The notes under the pieces are model-generated. The model searched no databases. It saw only the letters and a program-made list of their open reading frames with translations, and was not told where the DNA came from. From Phymatolithon calcareum (taxonomy: Eukaryota > Rhodophyta > Florideophyceae > Hapalidiales), in NCBI GenBank assembly GCA_977006965.1, contig OZ345355.1:1302001-1366000 (forward strand): a DNA stretch of 64,000 bases, read 5' to 3'. Positions 1 to 9,020 of this stretch are shown here, one piece after another; position 1 is the stretch's first letter; every line of letters starts with the position of its first letter. The translations under genes and the position numbers were made by a program.

Positions 1-186
1 GCAACTTCTCATATGCAATCTGAAGGAGATCATGACTATCTTAGTGCGTGTGTTAAGTACTGCGCTCAAGATCGATACACTTCACGACGACTGCAGTAGC
101 TTAAAACTATTCTGGGCAATGAACGATTTTCTCAATGTGGTGATGGCGGGACCTTCTTCTCAAACAATGGAAATCCTAGTCGGAGT

Positions 187-2659
187 CTACGCCGCTGACT
201 TGTCAGATTCCAGTGCTGCCAAAAGGTCGGTGTCGGGATATTGATCCCTCTGTTCATGTCCCTCCTCTCCTAGGCGGGCAGCCATATTCTGCAAATAATG
301 CGGTCGTTCCCCTATCTTGAACCACCGATAAATCAGATACTCCTGCCGCGCCCTGTGCCGGACTGTCCTTCCGGGAATATCTATTACAACGACATTTGAA
401 AACAATCAGTTAGAAAATCTAAACTTGGTCAGTATCTGCAGTTTCAGAGTTTTGCAAACTTACCACTCACGGAATCTTCAATCGCCTTCTTGAGCCAGAA
501 GAGGACATGTTCAAACACAAAAAATATGACGACCTCCTTTAAACTGACGTCGGAAATAACACTGATCCGTCGGTTACTAGTGAACATAATCAGACCGGCA
601 TTCGTCCACACTGCAAATACAGATAAGATTTTGAGCATATTGAGCCACTTGCCAATGTCCGCAGCATCATCCGCCGGGACACGCTTGGAGATGACGAGGA
701 TTTTAAACGCATCCGAGCGCATCTCGATAAGGTTGTTGATGAGACACACCACGGCGGCAGGGGGGTATGCGAGGCCGAAGAGCGCGATGTAACCGTACTG
801 GATTACAAGTTCACCATAGTCTTCCACGGTGTTCTCGTAATTGTCCAGCTTGGACTCTGCGATGTCATCGACGCCTTCCTCGCCGTCGTCAATACCACGG
901 CGCAACAGACGTTGACGCAGTCGCGAGGACGCTGGTTCGCCGGCGCGGCGCGTATCCCACCATAGCTTGACGCGGCGGACAAGAATTATGAGACTTGGGA
1001 TGCCGAGCTCTAGCAACTGCTGCAAGGTTGCATTGGTGATGACGAGAGATCCAAGTTGGGTTTGCAACTCGAGCATGCAATCCGGCATGCCGTCAGTAGG
1101 ACGGAGCTGACAGGGATCTTTGGGTGTGTACGGCTTGACAAACGCAATGTAGAAAAGGGAGCTGTAGTCTGAAGAAGCAGGCAGGAAGAATGGGCGAGGA
1201 TCAGTCAGAAATGGGTTAGAATTTCAGGTCGTGCTACAAAAGGAAATCAAGCTTGGAGAAGCGATGAACGTACTCGAAACAAATTGAAACACAAACCGTT
1301 TCACAATCAAACTGTTCTGATACGACTGAATTGTGCGATGGTTCTCCCACTTGGACAGCTTTTCAGACACAAATTTCCACCCATTATCGCAAATGAAAAT
1401 GAGTATTCCGAGCAGAACACCCGGTACAGCTGGGCCCCAACTGGCGCCTCCAAAGTATTCAGTCATGTCAGCCGTGAAGTAGATGATGAGAAAAGTAAGC
1501 GATATCATCGCCACGGTGAACATGGCAGTGATGAAAACAGACAGTGTGATCCGACGACGCTCCTCTTTCTTGTCACCATAGGGAAAGGACGGCAGATCGG
1601 AAAGCACAACTCCAGTGTCCTCATCATCCAGCTGAAAGTCCGGATCATCGCGGAAGCGTGGCCTAACAAAACCGAAAACCGTATCCCCACCATCTTCCTC
1701 CAATTCAGAATCACTCTCACACCCATCACGCGCTTCAGAAAGGTCGTCAAGCCCCACAAATCCGCCCTGCGAATAGAAGCCCACTCTCGGAGCACCAACA
1801 TACTGCGGACGTATCTCGATGTTCGATTCCTCATAAAAATCAGTGCTGCCCCACTTGACGTTAAGAATAGCATTCCGTCTTTTCCAATACTTGAGAAAGT
1901 AAGCGCCCCAACAAACAAGCCCAATACCGTACAGGAAGCGCACAACCGACACCACAACATGATGCATACGGCCGTTGAGAATCCAGTAAACCGGTAGTGA
2001 AACTACCGAAATACCGATGAGCATTCGCGTGTAAAACCCAAGAAACGCAAAGTAGAACGCCATTCGACTACCAAGATAATCCTTCAACCGTGTGAAACTA
2101 ACCCGATGAAACGGATCCCACCACCGCTCATAAACCGCATGACGCACCAACATATCCCGCACAGCACGATCATGAACGGGATAAGCATCCTTCAAAACAT
2201 CCTCATGCAGCAATCGCTCAACATCAATAGCAGCGCCCATTCCGCAGCACTGCCAAGCACGTCGAGCGTGATGCGCAATCGCTGTGCCGGCGTGAAGTAT
2301 CCCCTTCGTCCATGATTGACATAGCACTGCGAACGCCCCCTCTGAAACTTAAGATAACCGCCCCCGAATCGCCGACGGAGCTGCAGTTCAATGCCGCGAT
2401 CTTCCGCACGTTCCCGAAGCGTCTGCTCAGGCAGCGCGATGCGGACGAGAATGACGCGCAGAGAGGGCATCCATAACTGCGAGTAGACAAAGCCTGCGTC
2501 GCGTAGTTTGCGCAACGTCGAGGAGCGCGCTGCAGAGATTAACGAAGGAATCGACGTGTCCGCCAATTGAGAGATGTCCGGCGCGTGGAAAACTAGCACG
2601 TATTCCCAGCCGGTCGGGGGTGCGGCGCCGTGTGAGAGAGAGGTGCCGCTATAGTGCAT
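187..2659 (-). CDS. Anoctamin/TMEM16 family membrane protein, three exons, one apparent 1-base frameshift
   Basis: Predicted Ca2+-dependent lipid scramblase or anion channel of the TMEM16 family. The exons I read are 2659-1274, 1168-464 and 380-187. Introns are 1273-1169 (GTACGT...CAG, 105 bases) and 463-381 (GTAAGT...TAG, 83 bases), and both junctions restore family sequence (FVSNYSSLFYIAF; EDSVSDIPGR). Seen: first transmembrane motif YFAFLGFYTRML, WKRR after the second, and IQYG and INNLIEMRSD late. The acidic residues of DYGE and EMRSD are spaced as in the Ca2+ site of fungal TMEM16 scramblases (D, +3 E, +32 E, +36 D), and LLELGIP keeps the TM6 glutamate. A long acidic loop follows TM2. 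Near 2245 the frame slips at a GGG run: the exon lengths sum to 2285, one base short of 762 codons. A sequencing error or a recent null allele are both possible. About 761 aa if in frame. Confidence 0.9.
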
Positions 2660-2965
2660 GCTGTCGTTCGTGGGTCACCGCCGCTGCAAGGGCAGTTGGA
2701 CGGCGGGAGATGTCCGAAGGCCGACGTAGGGAAACTCGGCGGGGGACCGGGAGAGGTAATGCAGTCGGGCCAGGCGGTGGGGCTAGGGTCAAGTGCGGAA
2801 TTGTGAATTGTGTTCGAGGGCTCGGCAACGCACACACGTTGTTGCCAAAATAGTGGGGTTGATGTGGACGTAATTGGCATGCATTCATTCAGGCCTGAAA
2901 CGTTGCGCGCGATCGTGCATAAGTTAGATTGGAATTTTGGCACGGTTTCCATGCTGTGTACAGGT

Positions 2966-2982
2966 CACACACACACACACAC
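2966..2982. repeat. (CA)n microsatellite
   Basis: A short CA dinucleotide run lies in the otherwise featureless stretch (2660-3019) between the anoctamin start and the first repeat block. No other feature is seen in that interval; it presumably holds the anoctamin promoter. Confidence 0.8.
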
Positions 2983-3019
2983 GATGCGTGCGGGCACTGT
3001 TGCCGGCCTGTTCTGTCTT

Positions 3020-3876
3020 TTCTACAGAGCCATGGGACAATCATTTCTTCTGAAGCAAGCCGTCCGCAAGCTTGCTGATGTTCCAGACGCCTCATTTTTT
3101 CTCAGGTTTCCGGAAGCGCCGAAATTCCTGCGAGATGATTCCTACGCGGCTCTGGAAGCAGAAGTGACTGACGGTCCGTGGCGAAAAGGTGGTGGTGTGT
3201 CGGGTCTCACGGCCTATGTTTTCCTCTCATCTGGGACAGTGGGGCACATTGGGCCATTGGCGGGCCCCATTATTGTACGAGCGATAGACCACATTCGATT
3301 TGCCAGCTCGATACATTTGTTTAATATGCAACGCGTGCGAACAACTCTGGATGTCTGCGTGGCCGTAGGACGCCGACTGTGGACTGCGCAGCTCGTCCCC
3401 CGTCGAATCTGTAGTTCCGTCCGGCCGCTGCCGGCCATTTCTTCTATTCATTCTAGTCTGCCATCCCCGATGTCGTGCGTCTGGACCAATCTCATCTATC
3501 GCCCATTGTCATCAATCGGGCGTATGTGATGTGTTTCAGTCGTCGAATTTGTTAATACACGATGGGAACCTTTCCGATTTTCAGAATCCGTAGCTTCACA
3601 GCTTTGTCCTGCTGTTGATATCCATTTCCGAGCCTTTCATTAATCTCACGATCTGATCAACTGTTGACCTTCAACGCCTCGCCCAGTAACGACTGGTTCC
3701 GGAAACCGCTGTGCCCTGCTCCGTCCCATTGGCAAGAGAGTAACTGTGCTTGCATATACAACGCCGGTCGTAGCCGTTTTGCGACATCATTTGTATCATG
3801 GTACTCATCAGCCGCTCCTGCAAGAGGCGCCCTTTCCATCGCGGTTCGTCCGTTTCCACAGGCGGGAAGGAAGAGT
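3020..3876 (-). repeat. ST1 module, distal 3' block (left of the LTR element)
   Basis: This stretch is closely similar to 29802-30940 (ST2 module) and, inverted, to about 46550-47740 and 59340-60470 (ST3 and ST4 modules). The similarity starts abruptly at the sequence TTCTACAGAGCC. Relative to the ST2 copy, about 150 bases are missing near 3280 (30070-30225 in the ST2 copy). It includes a copy of a short reading frame (3032 onward) beginning MGQSF. It is cut at 3876 by an LTR retrotransposon and resumes at 6147. No intact gene is recognised. Confidence 0.75.
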
Positions 3877-4228
3877 TGAAAGAGAGTCCGACGACAATCG
3901 CAGTTCTCTTCGTGAGGATGCTTTCAATAGACAACATAAGCATTTAGTTCATGGTTCCTGGTGTTTTGGTTCGGGCGAGGTTGCTACTTATACCAATTCG
4001 GCAGTGCATAGCCACACTTGCCGATTGCCCGAATTACGTGTACATTGCGTGCCCTATGCGGTCCTCGCAATGATACCGTTACATGTTCAAATCTAGATAT
4101 AACGCGTAGCCTGATATAGGCACATGCAGTTGTTGCATGCTACGCGCCAGGCACACTACCCATGCAGTAATCGCTACGGCCGTACACATTGCCACAACAC
4201 TCTCTCGAGAGTGTTCCACCGTATTACA
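3877..4228 (-). repeat. LTR (3' LTR by coding orientation)
   Basis: Begins TGAAAGAGAGTCCG and ends GTATTACA on the plus strand; apparently identical to 5795-6146. A purine-rich tract (AAAAAGGAGGTGAG on the minus strand, about 4229-4242) directly abuts it and fits a polypurine tract. Confidence 0.93.
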
Positions 4229-4229
4229 C

Positions 4230-5747
4230 TCACCTCCTTTTTGAAGGAGACGTCCTCGTCGACTTTTCGAATTGCTGAACGAGATCCTTGCAATTATCGA
4301 GATCAGATTTAGGCAACCAAACGGCTTCAGATTCTGGGTCACCTTCAAACAATACCAAGTAGAGGAGCTTCCTGTTTTCGCGCTTTCGGTCGAGGATAGC
4401 AGAAACTTCTTGTTCGACATTTCCATCTGCGTCAACAACGATCGATAGTGGACCAGGGTCCTTGAGCGGCTTGTTATATTTCTTGAGTCGTGACACATGA
4501 AATACATTGTGTGCGCGAGGCATTGAAGGTGGCATTTCAATCTTGTAGGTGACAGGACCCATTACCTTCAGAACGCGGAGCGGACCCAAAAATTTGGGGC
4601 GCCATTTCGCAGGTAGGTCAGACCTTTTGAAGCAATCCAGGGATTTGGTATTTAACATTACCAAATCATCCAGTTTAAAGGATTGCCGCCTTCTTTTCTT
4701 ATCCGCATAATATATTTGCTGTGCCCGAGCTCGGGAAAGATTGTCGCGAGCAATGCGACGATAAGCTTCTGGCCTCTCCGCGACATCAGCTGCGGCTTGA
4801 CACTTGACCTTGCAGTCCGTCAGTTTTCTCGCCATAGGGTTCATCGGAAGGCGACCCAGGTCAACTTCAAAGGGAGACAATCCAGTACTCGCATTCTTAG
4901 CGCTGTTATATTCAAACTCCAATTCCGGCAGCGCAGTATCCCAGTCATTGGGAGTCCGTTGCACGACTGCTCGTATCATGTTGGATAGGGTACGAATCAT
5001 ATTTTCCGACTGGCCATCCGTTTGTGGGTGATCTGCTGTTGACATGTTGAGGCATACGTTTGTTATCTCCATCAAGCAAGTCCAAAAATGGGAGGTGAAC
5101 TTTGGGTCCCTGTCCGATATCATGCATATTGGGACTCCGTGCTTTGAGAATACACGATCTTGAAAAAGGCTCGCGATGTCAGGGGCTTTCGCGGTCTTTT
5201 TCAGAGGGATGAATATAGCTCGCTTGGACAGCTTATCGACAACAACAAGAACTGCATCATTACCCGCTGTGCTCTCCGGAAACTCAGTGACGAAATCGGC
5301 CGTAATAACGTCCCAACAATTCTGCGGTATGTCATGTGGTTGTAGTTCTCCAGCAGGAAGCATATTGGGAACTTTGTTTGTCTGGCATTCGTGGCAACTT
5401 GAAACATAGTTGGTCACGTCCTCATACATTCTCGGCCAGTACACATTGCGTGATATCGAGTTGTACGTTTTCTCGATTCCGAAGTGGCTCACATTGTGAA
5501 ACATAGAAATGATGAGGTCACGAAGGACTTCATCCTTGGGAACATACACCCTTGACTCATTAGATCCAATCCAGTGTATAATTTTGCCATCGTACGCATA
5601 ATTATTCATCTGCTTTGCCACTGCCGGATCAGGATCAACATCTTCATCGTTTAGGGCCTTGATAAGGGAGAGGGACCACTCATCCGACTTGTAAGCCTCG
5701 GCTATCTTCTCCAAAAAATCATCAGCAATCAATCTCATAGTTTTCAT
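4230..5747 (-). CDS. Chromodomain-type retroelement integrase (505 aa)
   Basis: DDE integrase of a Ty3/gypsy element; it would insert the cDNA of the element into nuclear DNA. Seen: an HHCC zinc region (H84, H88, CHEC at 119-122), a catalytic core with D151 (TADF), D212 (SDRD) and E248 (QSENM) in exact D,D35E spacing, and a C-terminal chromodomain-like stretch around residues 430-480 (LYLVLFEGDPESEAVWLP). The ATG lies only 47 bases from the LTR, directly after the primer-binding site, so it reads as a stand-alone gene rather than the tail of a polyprotein. The frame is fully open. It may come from an internal deletion that fused a leader to the integrase. Confidence 0.9.
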   Translation of the reverse strand: MKTMRLIADDFLEKIAEAYKSDEWSLSLIKALNDEDVDPDPAVAKQMNNYAYDGKIIHWIGSNESRVYVPKDEVLRDLIISMFHNVSHFGIEKTYNSISRNVYWPRMYEDVTNYVSSCHECQTNKVPNMLPAGELQPHDIPQNCWDVITADFVTEFPESTAGNDAVLVVVDKLSKRAIFIPLKKTAKAPDIASLFQDRVFSKHGVPICMISDRDPKFTSHFWTCLMEITNVCLNMSTADHPQTDGQSENMIRTLSNMIRAVVQRTPNDWDTALPELEFEYNSAKNASTGLSPFEVDLGRLPMNPMARKLTDCKVKCQAAADVAERPEAYRRIARDNLSRARAQQIYYADKKRRRQSFKLDDLVMLNTKSLDCFKRSDLPAKWRPKFLGPLRVLKVMGPVTYKIEMPPSMPRAHNVFHVSRLKKYNKPLKDPGPLSIVVDADGNVEQEVSAILDRKRENRKLLYLVLFEGDPESEAVWLPKSDLDNCKDLVQQFEKSTRTSPSKRR

Positions 5748-5780
5748 TGTTAAGCGTACTGCGCGACAGAACGAAGTTTT

Positions 5781-5792
5781 CCGGTGCTACCA
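5781..5792 (-). other. Primer-binding site of the LTR element
   Basis: On the minus strand TGGTAGCACCGG begins two bases inside the 5' LTR. It fits the complement of a tRNA 3' end with CCA and differs by one base in ten from the yeast initiator-Met type site (TGGTAGCGCC). The tRNA identity in this organism is inferred, not shown. Confidence 0.6.
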
Positions 5793-5794
5793 AG

Positions 5795-6146
5795 TGAAAG
5801 AGAGTCCGACGACAATCGCAGTTCTCTTCGTGAGGATGCTTTCAATAGACAACATAAGCATTTAGTTCATGGTTCCTGGTGTTTTGGTTCGGGCGAGGTT
5901 GCTACTTATACCAATTCGGCAGTGCATAGCCACACTTGCCGATTGCCCGAATTACGTGTACATTGCGTGCCCTATGCGGTCCTCGCAATGATACCGTTAC
6001 ATGTTCAAATCTAGATATAACGCGTAGCCTGATATAGGCACATGCAGTTGTTGCATGCTACGCGCCAGGCACACTACCCATGCAGTAATCGCTACGGCCG
6101 TACACATTGCCACAACACTCTCTCGAGAGTGTTCCACCGTATTACA
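5795..6146 (-). repeat. LTR (5' LTR by coding orientation)
   Basis: 352-base copy of the LTR at 3877-4228. It is followed by the right target duplication AGAGT and then by resumed ST1-module sequence. Confidence 0.93.
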
Positions 6147-6554
6147 AGAGTTGTGTAAAACATCTCGCTTCACTCACTTTGCTGCGCTGCTCTTTCCCGC
6201 TCCTTATCCCGTACACTGGGCGGACGAAACTGTTTCTCTCCGCACATCATCCGAATCGAGAAAGTATACAATGATATCGGACGGAACACTGCTGTAGCGT
6301 CACCATGCACCGTTCTTCAGCTTAGCACCCTCGCGCTGAATATTGCTATTTGCAGATGAAAAAATGAGATTTAAGACAGCTTCCAGAGAACAGAGCTAAC
6401 CCTGTGCCGAACGGAGCACTCTTGTGGATTTTTTGAAATTACAACTCTCGATATCCCCATTGGAGACGTGCTTCATGACAAACGCAAAACCTGAGTTATT
6501 GTTTACTAATTCAAAAATCATATAACTAGAACCGCTCTTTAGAATGTCGTCCAT
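6147..6554 (-). repeat. ST1 module, proximal 3' block
   Basis: Continuation of the ST module between the LTR element and the ST1 stop codon. It is close to the ST2 downstream sequence (about 30940-31180 and 31540-31643) but lacks most of the 31210-31535 segment found there. No gene recognised. Confidence 0.7.
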
Positions 6555-7487
6555 CTAGAGAGGAATGGCGACCTTCTTCACAAGCTCTTCGTACGTGTCA
6601 ACTCCGAAAGTGTCCTTAAACATCTTGTTGTACAGTTTCTTCTCTTCTTCCGTAAAGGAGATCCCACGAAATCCATCCGTTCCTTGCTTGCGTGCTCTGA
6701 TACCTCCACTAAGGTCCCAACCCATCCCTTTAGTAAGCAAAGTCTCCTTGAATCGCGGATCTTGCGCCATAGCATCCCTGTCACATGATGCAACAACGCG
6801 CTGCCTTCCCTCCTCCGACAAATCCAGCTTCAAAAACTCGGCAACAGCATCAACTGCGCCCTTCTTGTTGCGGCATACTCCTTCGTAATTGATAATCAGA
6901 ACATTGTGTTGCTTCAGAGACGTCCACTTGTGCACATGGTCAAACCACGAGACATCCATGGGATGATCGCTCTTCTTGATATTCGAAAGATGCATCTTGG
7001 CTAGATAGATGTGAAAATTTTTCTCGCGGTCGGATTGGGTCAACTGCATACCGGGATTAAACCAGGGGACGATGAAGTCGAGAAGGCTTCCGGGAATGTC
7101 CATTCCATTACGCATGATGTAAATGAACTTGGCGGTGGGATTGTTGATTTCACCGGGGCTGAGGCCAGCTTTGAACACACGTGGGGATGAGTCGTTGGAT
7201 GATACGCCAGTGACTCCGGCGAAGTCGAGGAAGGGCACGACCTGTCCAATGTCGGTAAATTTGGTACCTTTGGGATCCCATTCAGGACCACCGCCAGACT
7301 CAAGAACGAGCTGGTACACGAGGTTCTGCATGAGGGTGCCGCTCTTTCCTCTTGTAACAATGAACACATCGTTGTCCTTGGGAACGTAATGGTCGATACT
7401 GCGGAGTTTCCCCAAGCTGAAGAAGTTGGTCATGCAGTTGTGCAATGCTTTCAAAGCGATGTCGTTGTTTGCAAGAGAGTGATCCAT
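6555..7487 (-). CDS. SULT-type sulfotransferase, copy ST1 (310 aa)
   Basis: Predicted to transfer sulfate from PAPS to a hydroxyl or amine; the substrate is unknown. The start MDHSLANND is chosen by alignment with the three other copies; a frame extension to 7529 exists but has no counterpart. Shared family features are a 5'-phosphosulfate loop, a 3'-phosphate region with Arg and Ser (YIMRNGMDIPGS) and a late RKQGTDGFRG region. Odd: the loop reads GKSGT-LMQ because one codon (ACC) is missing relative to GKSGTTLMQ in ST2-ST4, removing a phosphate-contacting Thr. Similarity to the other promoters ends about 35 bases upstream of the ATG, so the shared TATA box is gone, and an LTR element sits downstream. 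Likely impaired or in decay. Confidence 0.85.
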   Translation of the reverse strand: MDHSLANNDIALKALHNCMTNFFSLGKLRSIDHYVPKDNDVFIVTRGKSGTLMQNLVYQLVLESGGGPEWDPKGTKFTDIGQVVPFLDFAGVTGVSSNDSSPRVFKAGLSPGEINNPTAKFIYIMRNGMDIPGSLLDFIVPWFNPGMQLTQSDREKNFHIYLAKMHLSNIKKSDHPMDVSWFDHVHKWTSLKQHNVLIINYEGVCRNKKGAVDAVAEFLKLDLSEEGRQRVVASCDRDAMAQDPRFKETLLTKGMGWDLSGGIRARKQGTDGFRGISFTEEEKKLYNKMFKDTFGVDTYEELVKKVAIPL

Positions 7488-7579
7488 TGCGTAGGGTGGG
7501 AAGTAGGGAGATGTTAGGCCTGAACGCATTGGGGCGGGGGAGGCATGAGGTGGATGGAAGGTAGAGCCAATGTAACAGA

Positions 7580-7590
7580 GGGGGGGGGGG
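7580..7590. repeat. Poly-G tract
   Basis: A run of eleven G lies upstream of ST1, in sequence not shared with the other ST promoters. Confidence 0.8.
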
Positions 7591-7728
7591 CGCGGAAGGT
7601 TAGTGTAGATTAGATTAAGTGTAGACCGACCACTTTGGCTTCGTTTACCTCATCAACACAAGCAAGCAAGCAAGGACGAGAAAGAGGGAGGGAGAGTCAA
7701 AAGAAAGAAATTTTAGAGCTTAGTCGAA

Positions 7729-7750
7729 CGCACGCACGCACGCACGCACG
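7729..7750. repeat. (ACGC)n microsatellite
   Basis: Short ACGC tetranucleotide run between ST1 and the lumenal protein gene. The 7488-7832 interval shows no gene. Confidence 0.8.
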
Positions 7751-7832
7751 TTCACAAGGACACGTCTACGGAGACATAACGGTACGGTATGCATCAGACA
7801 GCCCCTGCCTTCCGGGCGGCAGGTTAGCACAA

Positions 7833-8216
7833 TCACTTCTTTGAGAACTTGGCTCTAAGATCCGCACTCTCATCCTTTTCCTTAGAAAGCATATCATCAA
7901 ACTTCTTCCCATTAGTGGCCAACAATTCCTTCTTCACCTTCCTGAACCCCGGCTCCACAACCTTCTTCTTCGTGCGCGTAATATTCTTCTCGAGGGGATC
8001 CGGCCCGACCTCGACCACCTCATCCTCGTACTGCATCTCCTCGATGTTGAACTTGGCCTCTGCCGCGCGCACCACGCCCAGCCCAATGCCGACCGCCGCC
8101 AGCTGCAGCGCCGCGCGTCGCCCCACGGGCTGCCCGACCGCCATGATCGGCGACGAGCACACTGCGGCGGCCGTGCGGCTGCGTTGCGGAAGCGAGAAGG
8201 TGGTCACGAATGCCAT
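7833..8216 (-). CDS. Small thylakoid-lumen-targeted protein (127 aa), family unknown
   Basis: The N terminus begins MAFV; an early Phe is typical of red-algal plastid transit peptides. A second signal follows: a twin arginine at residues 33-34, a hydrophobic stretch AALQLAAVGIGLGVV, and an AEA processing site at 52-54. That layout points to transit peptide plus Tat-type lumen transfer. The mature part is about 73 residues, highly charged, Lys-rich at its C terminus (FDDMLSKEKDESADLRAKF) and without transmembrane segments. I do not recognise the family; a small extrinsic photosystem-associated or assembly protein is possible but not shown. The frame and start are clear and no intron is needed. 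Confidence 0.8.
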   Translation of the reverse strand: MAFVTTFSLPQRSRTAAAVCSSPIMAVGQPVGRRAALQLAAVGIGLGVVRAAEAKFNIEEMQYEDEVVEVGPDPLEKNITRTKKKVVEPGFRKVKKELLATNGKKFDDMLSKEKDESADLRAKFSKK

Positions 8217-9020
8217 TTCGGTATACCGAGCGAAACGGGGCGGTGCAGAGTGGCAAATATCACCGCGGGAACCGGGGACGGATCCGGACGAGATCGCAGA
8301 GGTGACGCTGGTACCTCATACATTGCGCTCGCGCAGGGGAAGTGGGGGGAATTTGACCATTTTCAATGAATATGTACATTCCGTACACGCGACTTGGGCA
8401 ATCGCGGATAGGAGATTCCTTCCGCACAATTTCACTCGACCACGCCATTTGCCGCATTGGCATTAATGCATATTCGTAACCACAAATGGCGCACCGACAC
8501 GATATTCCCAATTCTACGAATGGTGGACACACTGGCCGCGCGGTGCACACCTGCGTTTTGTCGCCTGAAAGGTGGAGTCGGACACTGGACGAAAGACGCA
8601 ACCTTGAAGCCTGTAGAAACATTTTGCGCACAGGACTATGTGTCTAATTCAAGTTTCTCGTCCTTTTCATGCCAGTTTCGACTGGTGTGTTGTCGGCAAC
8701 ACAAGCGGCACAACTCAATCGCGACGGATGTGCTGAACGTTCGCCTGAATCTTGTCAGCAGCTCGATTCCCAAATGCACTGAACTGTATCATGGTGCGAA
8801 GGAAAACGTCAAGCGCAATGTCAATGCAGGTAACACATAGTTGCGGAGACGGCGACCATGGACACCAGAACTGAATTGCACAATGTGGGAGACAACGTGC
8901 GATCCATAAGAATCTGAATACAAGTAGGAAAACGTACTTTCACACAATTTTCAGCTGTAAGCACTGCGACTCCACCGTTTGATCTCGTTCGACATGGCAT
9001 GCATGCCGTAATGAATCTCA
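8217..9020. other. Intergenic region between divergent genes
   Basis: About 800 bases between the starts of the lumenal protein gene (minus) and the ABC-F gene (plus). No repeat, RNA gene or convincing reading frame is seen; it presumably holds both promoters. Confidence 0.5.

Larger units (their letters stand above)
3877..6146 (-). mobile_element. Ty3/gypsy-type LTR retrotransposon, internally deleted, integrase only
   Basis: Two 352-base LTRs (TG...CA ends) flank a 1.57-kb interior. The 5-base target duplication AGAGT is present at 3872-3876 and 6147-6151, and the uninterrupted paralogue near 30930 shows the empty site. By coding orientation the element runs on the minus strand. The interior holds a single 505-aa integrase gene; gag, protease, reverse transcriptase and RNase H are absent. 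I saw no differences between the LTRs when reading both, which implies a recent insertion mobilised in trans. Confidence 0.93.
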
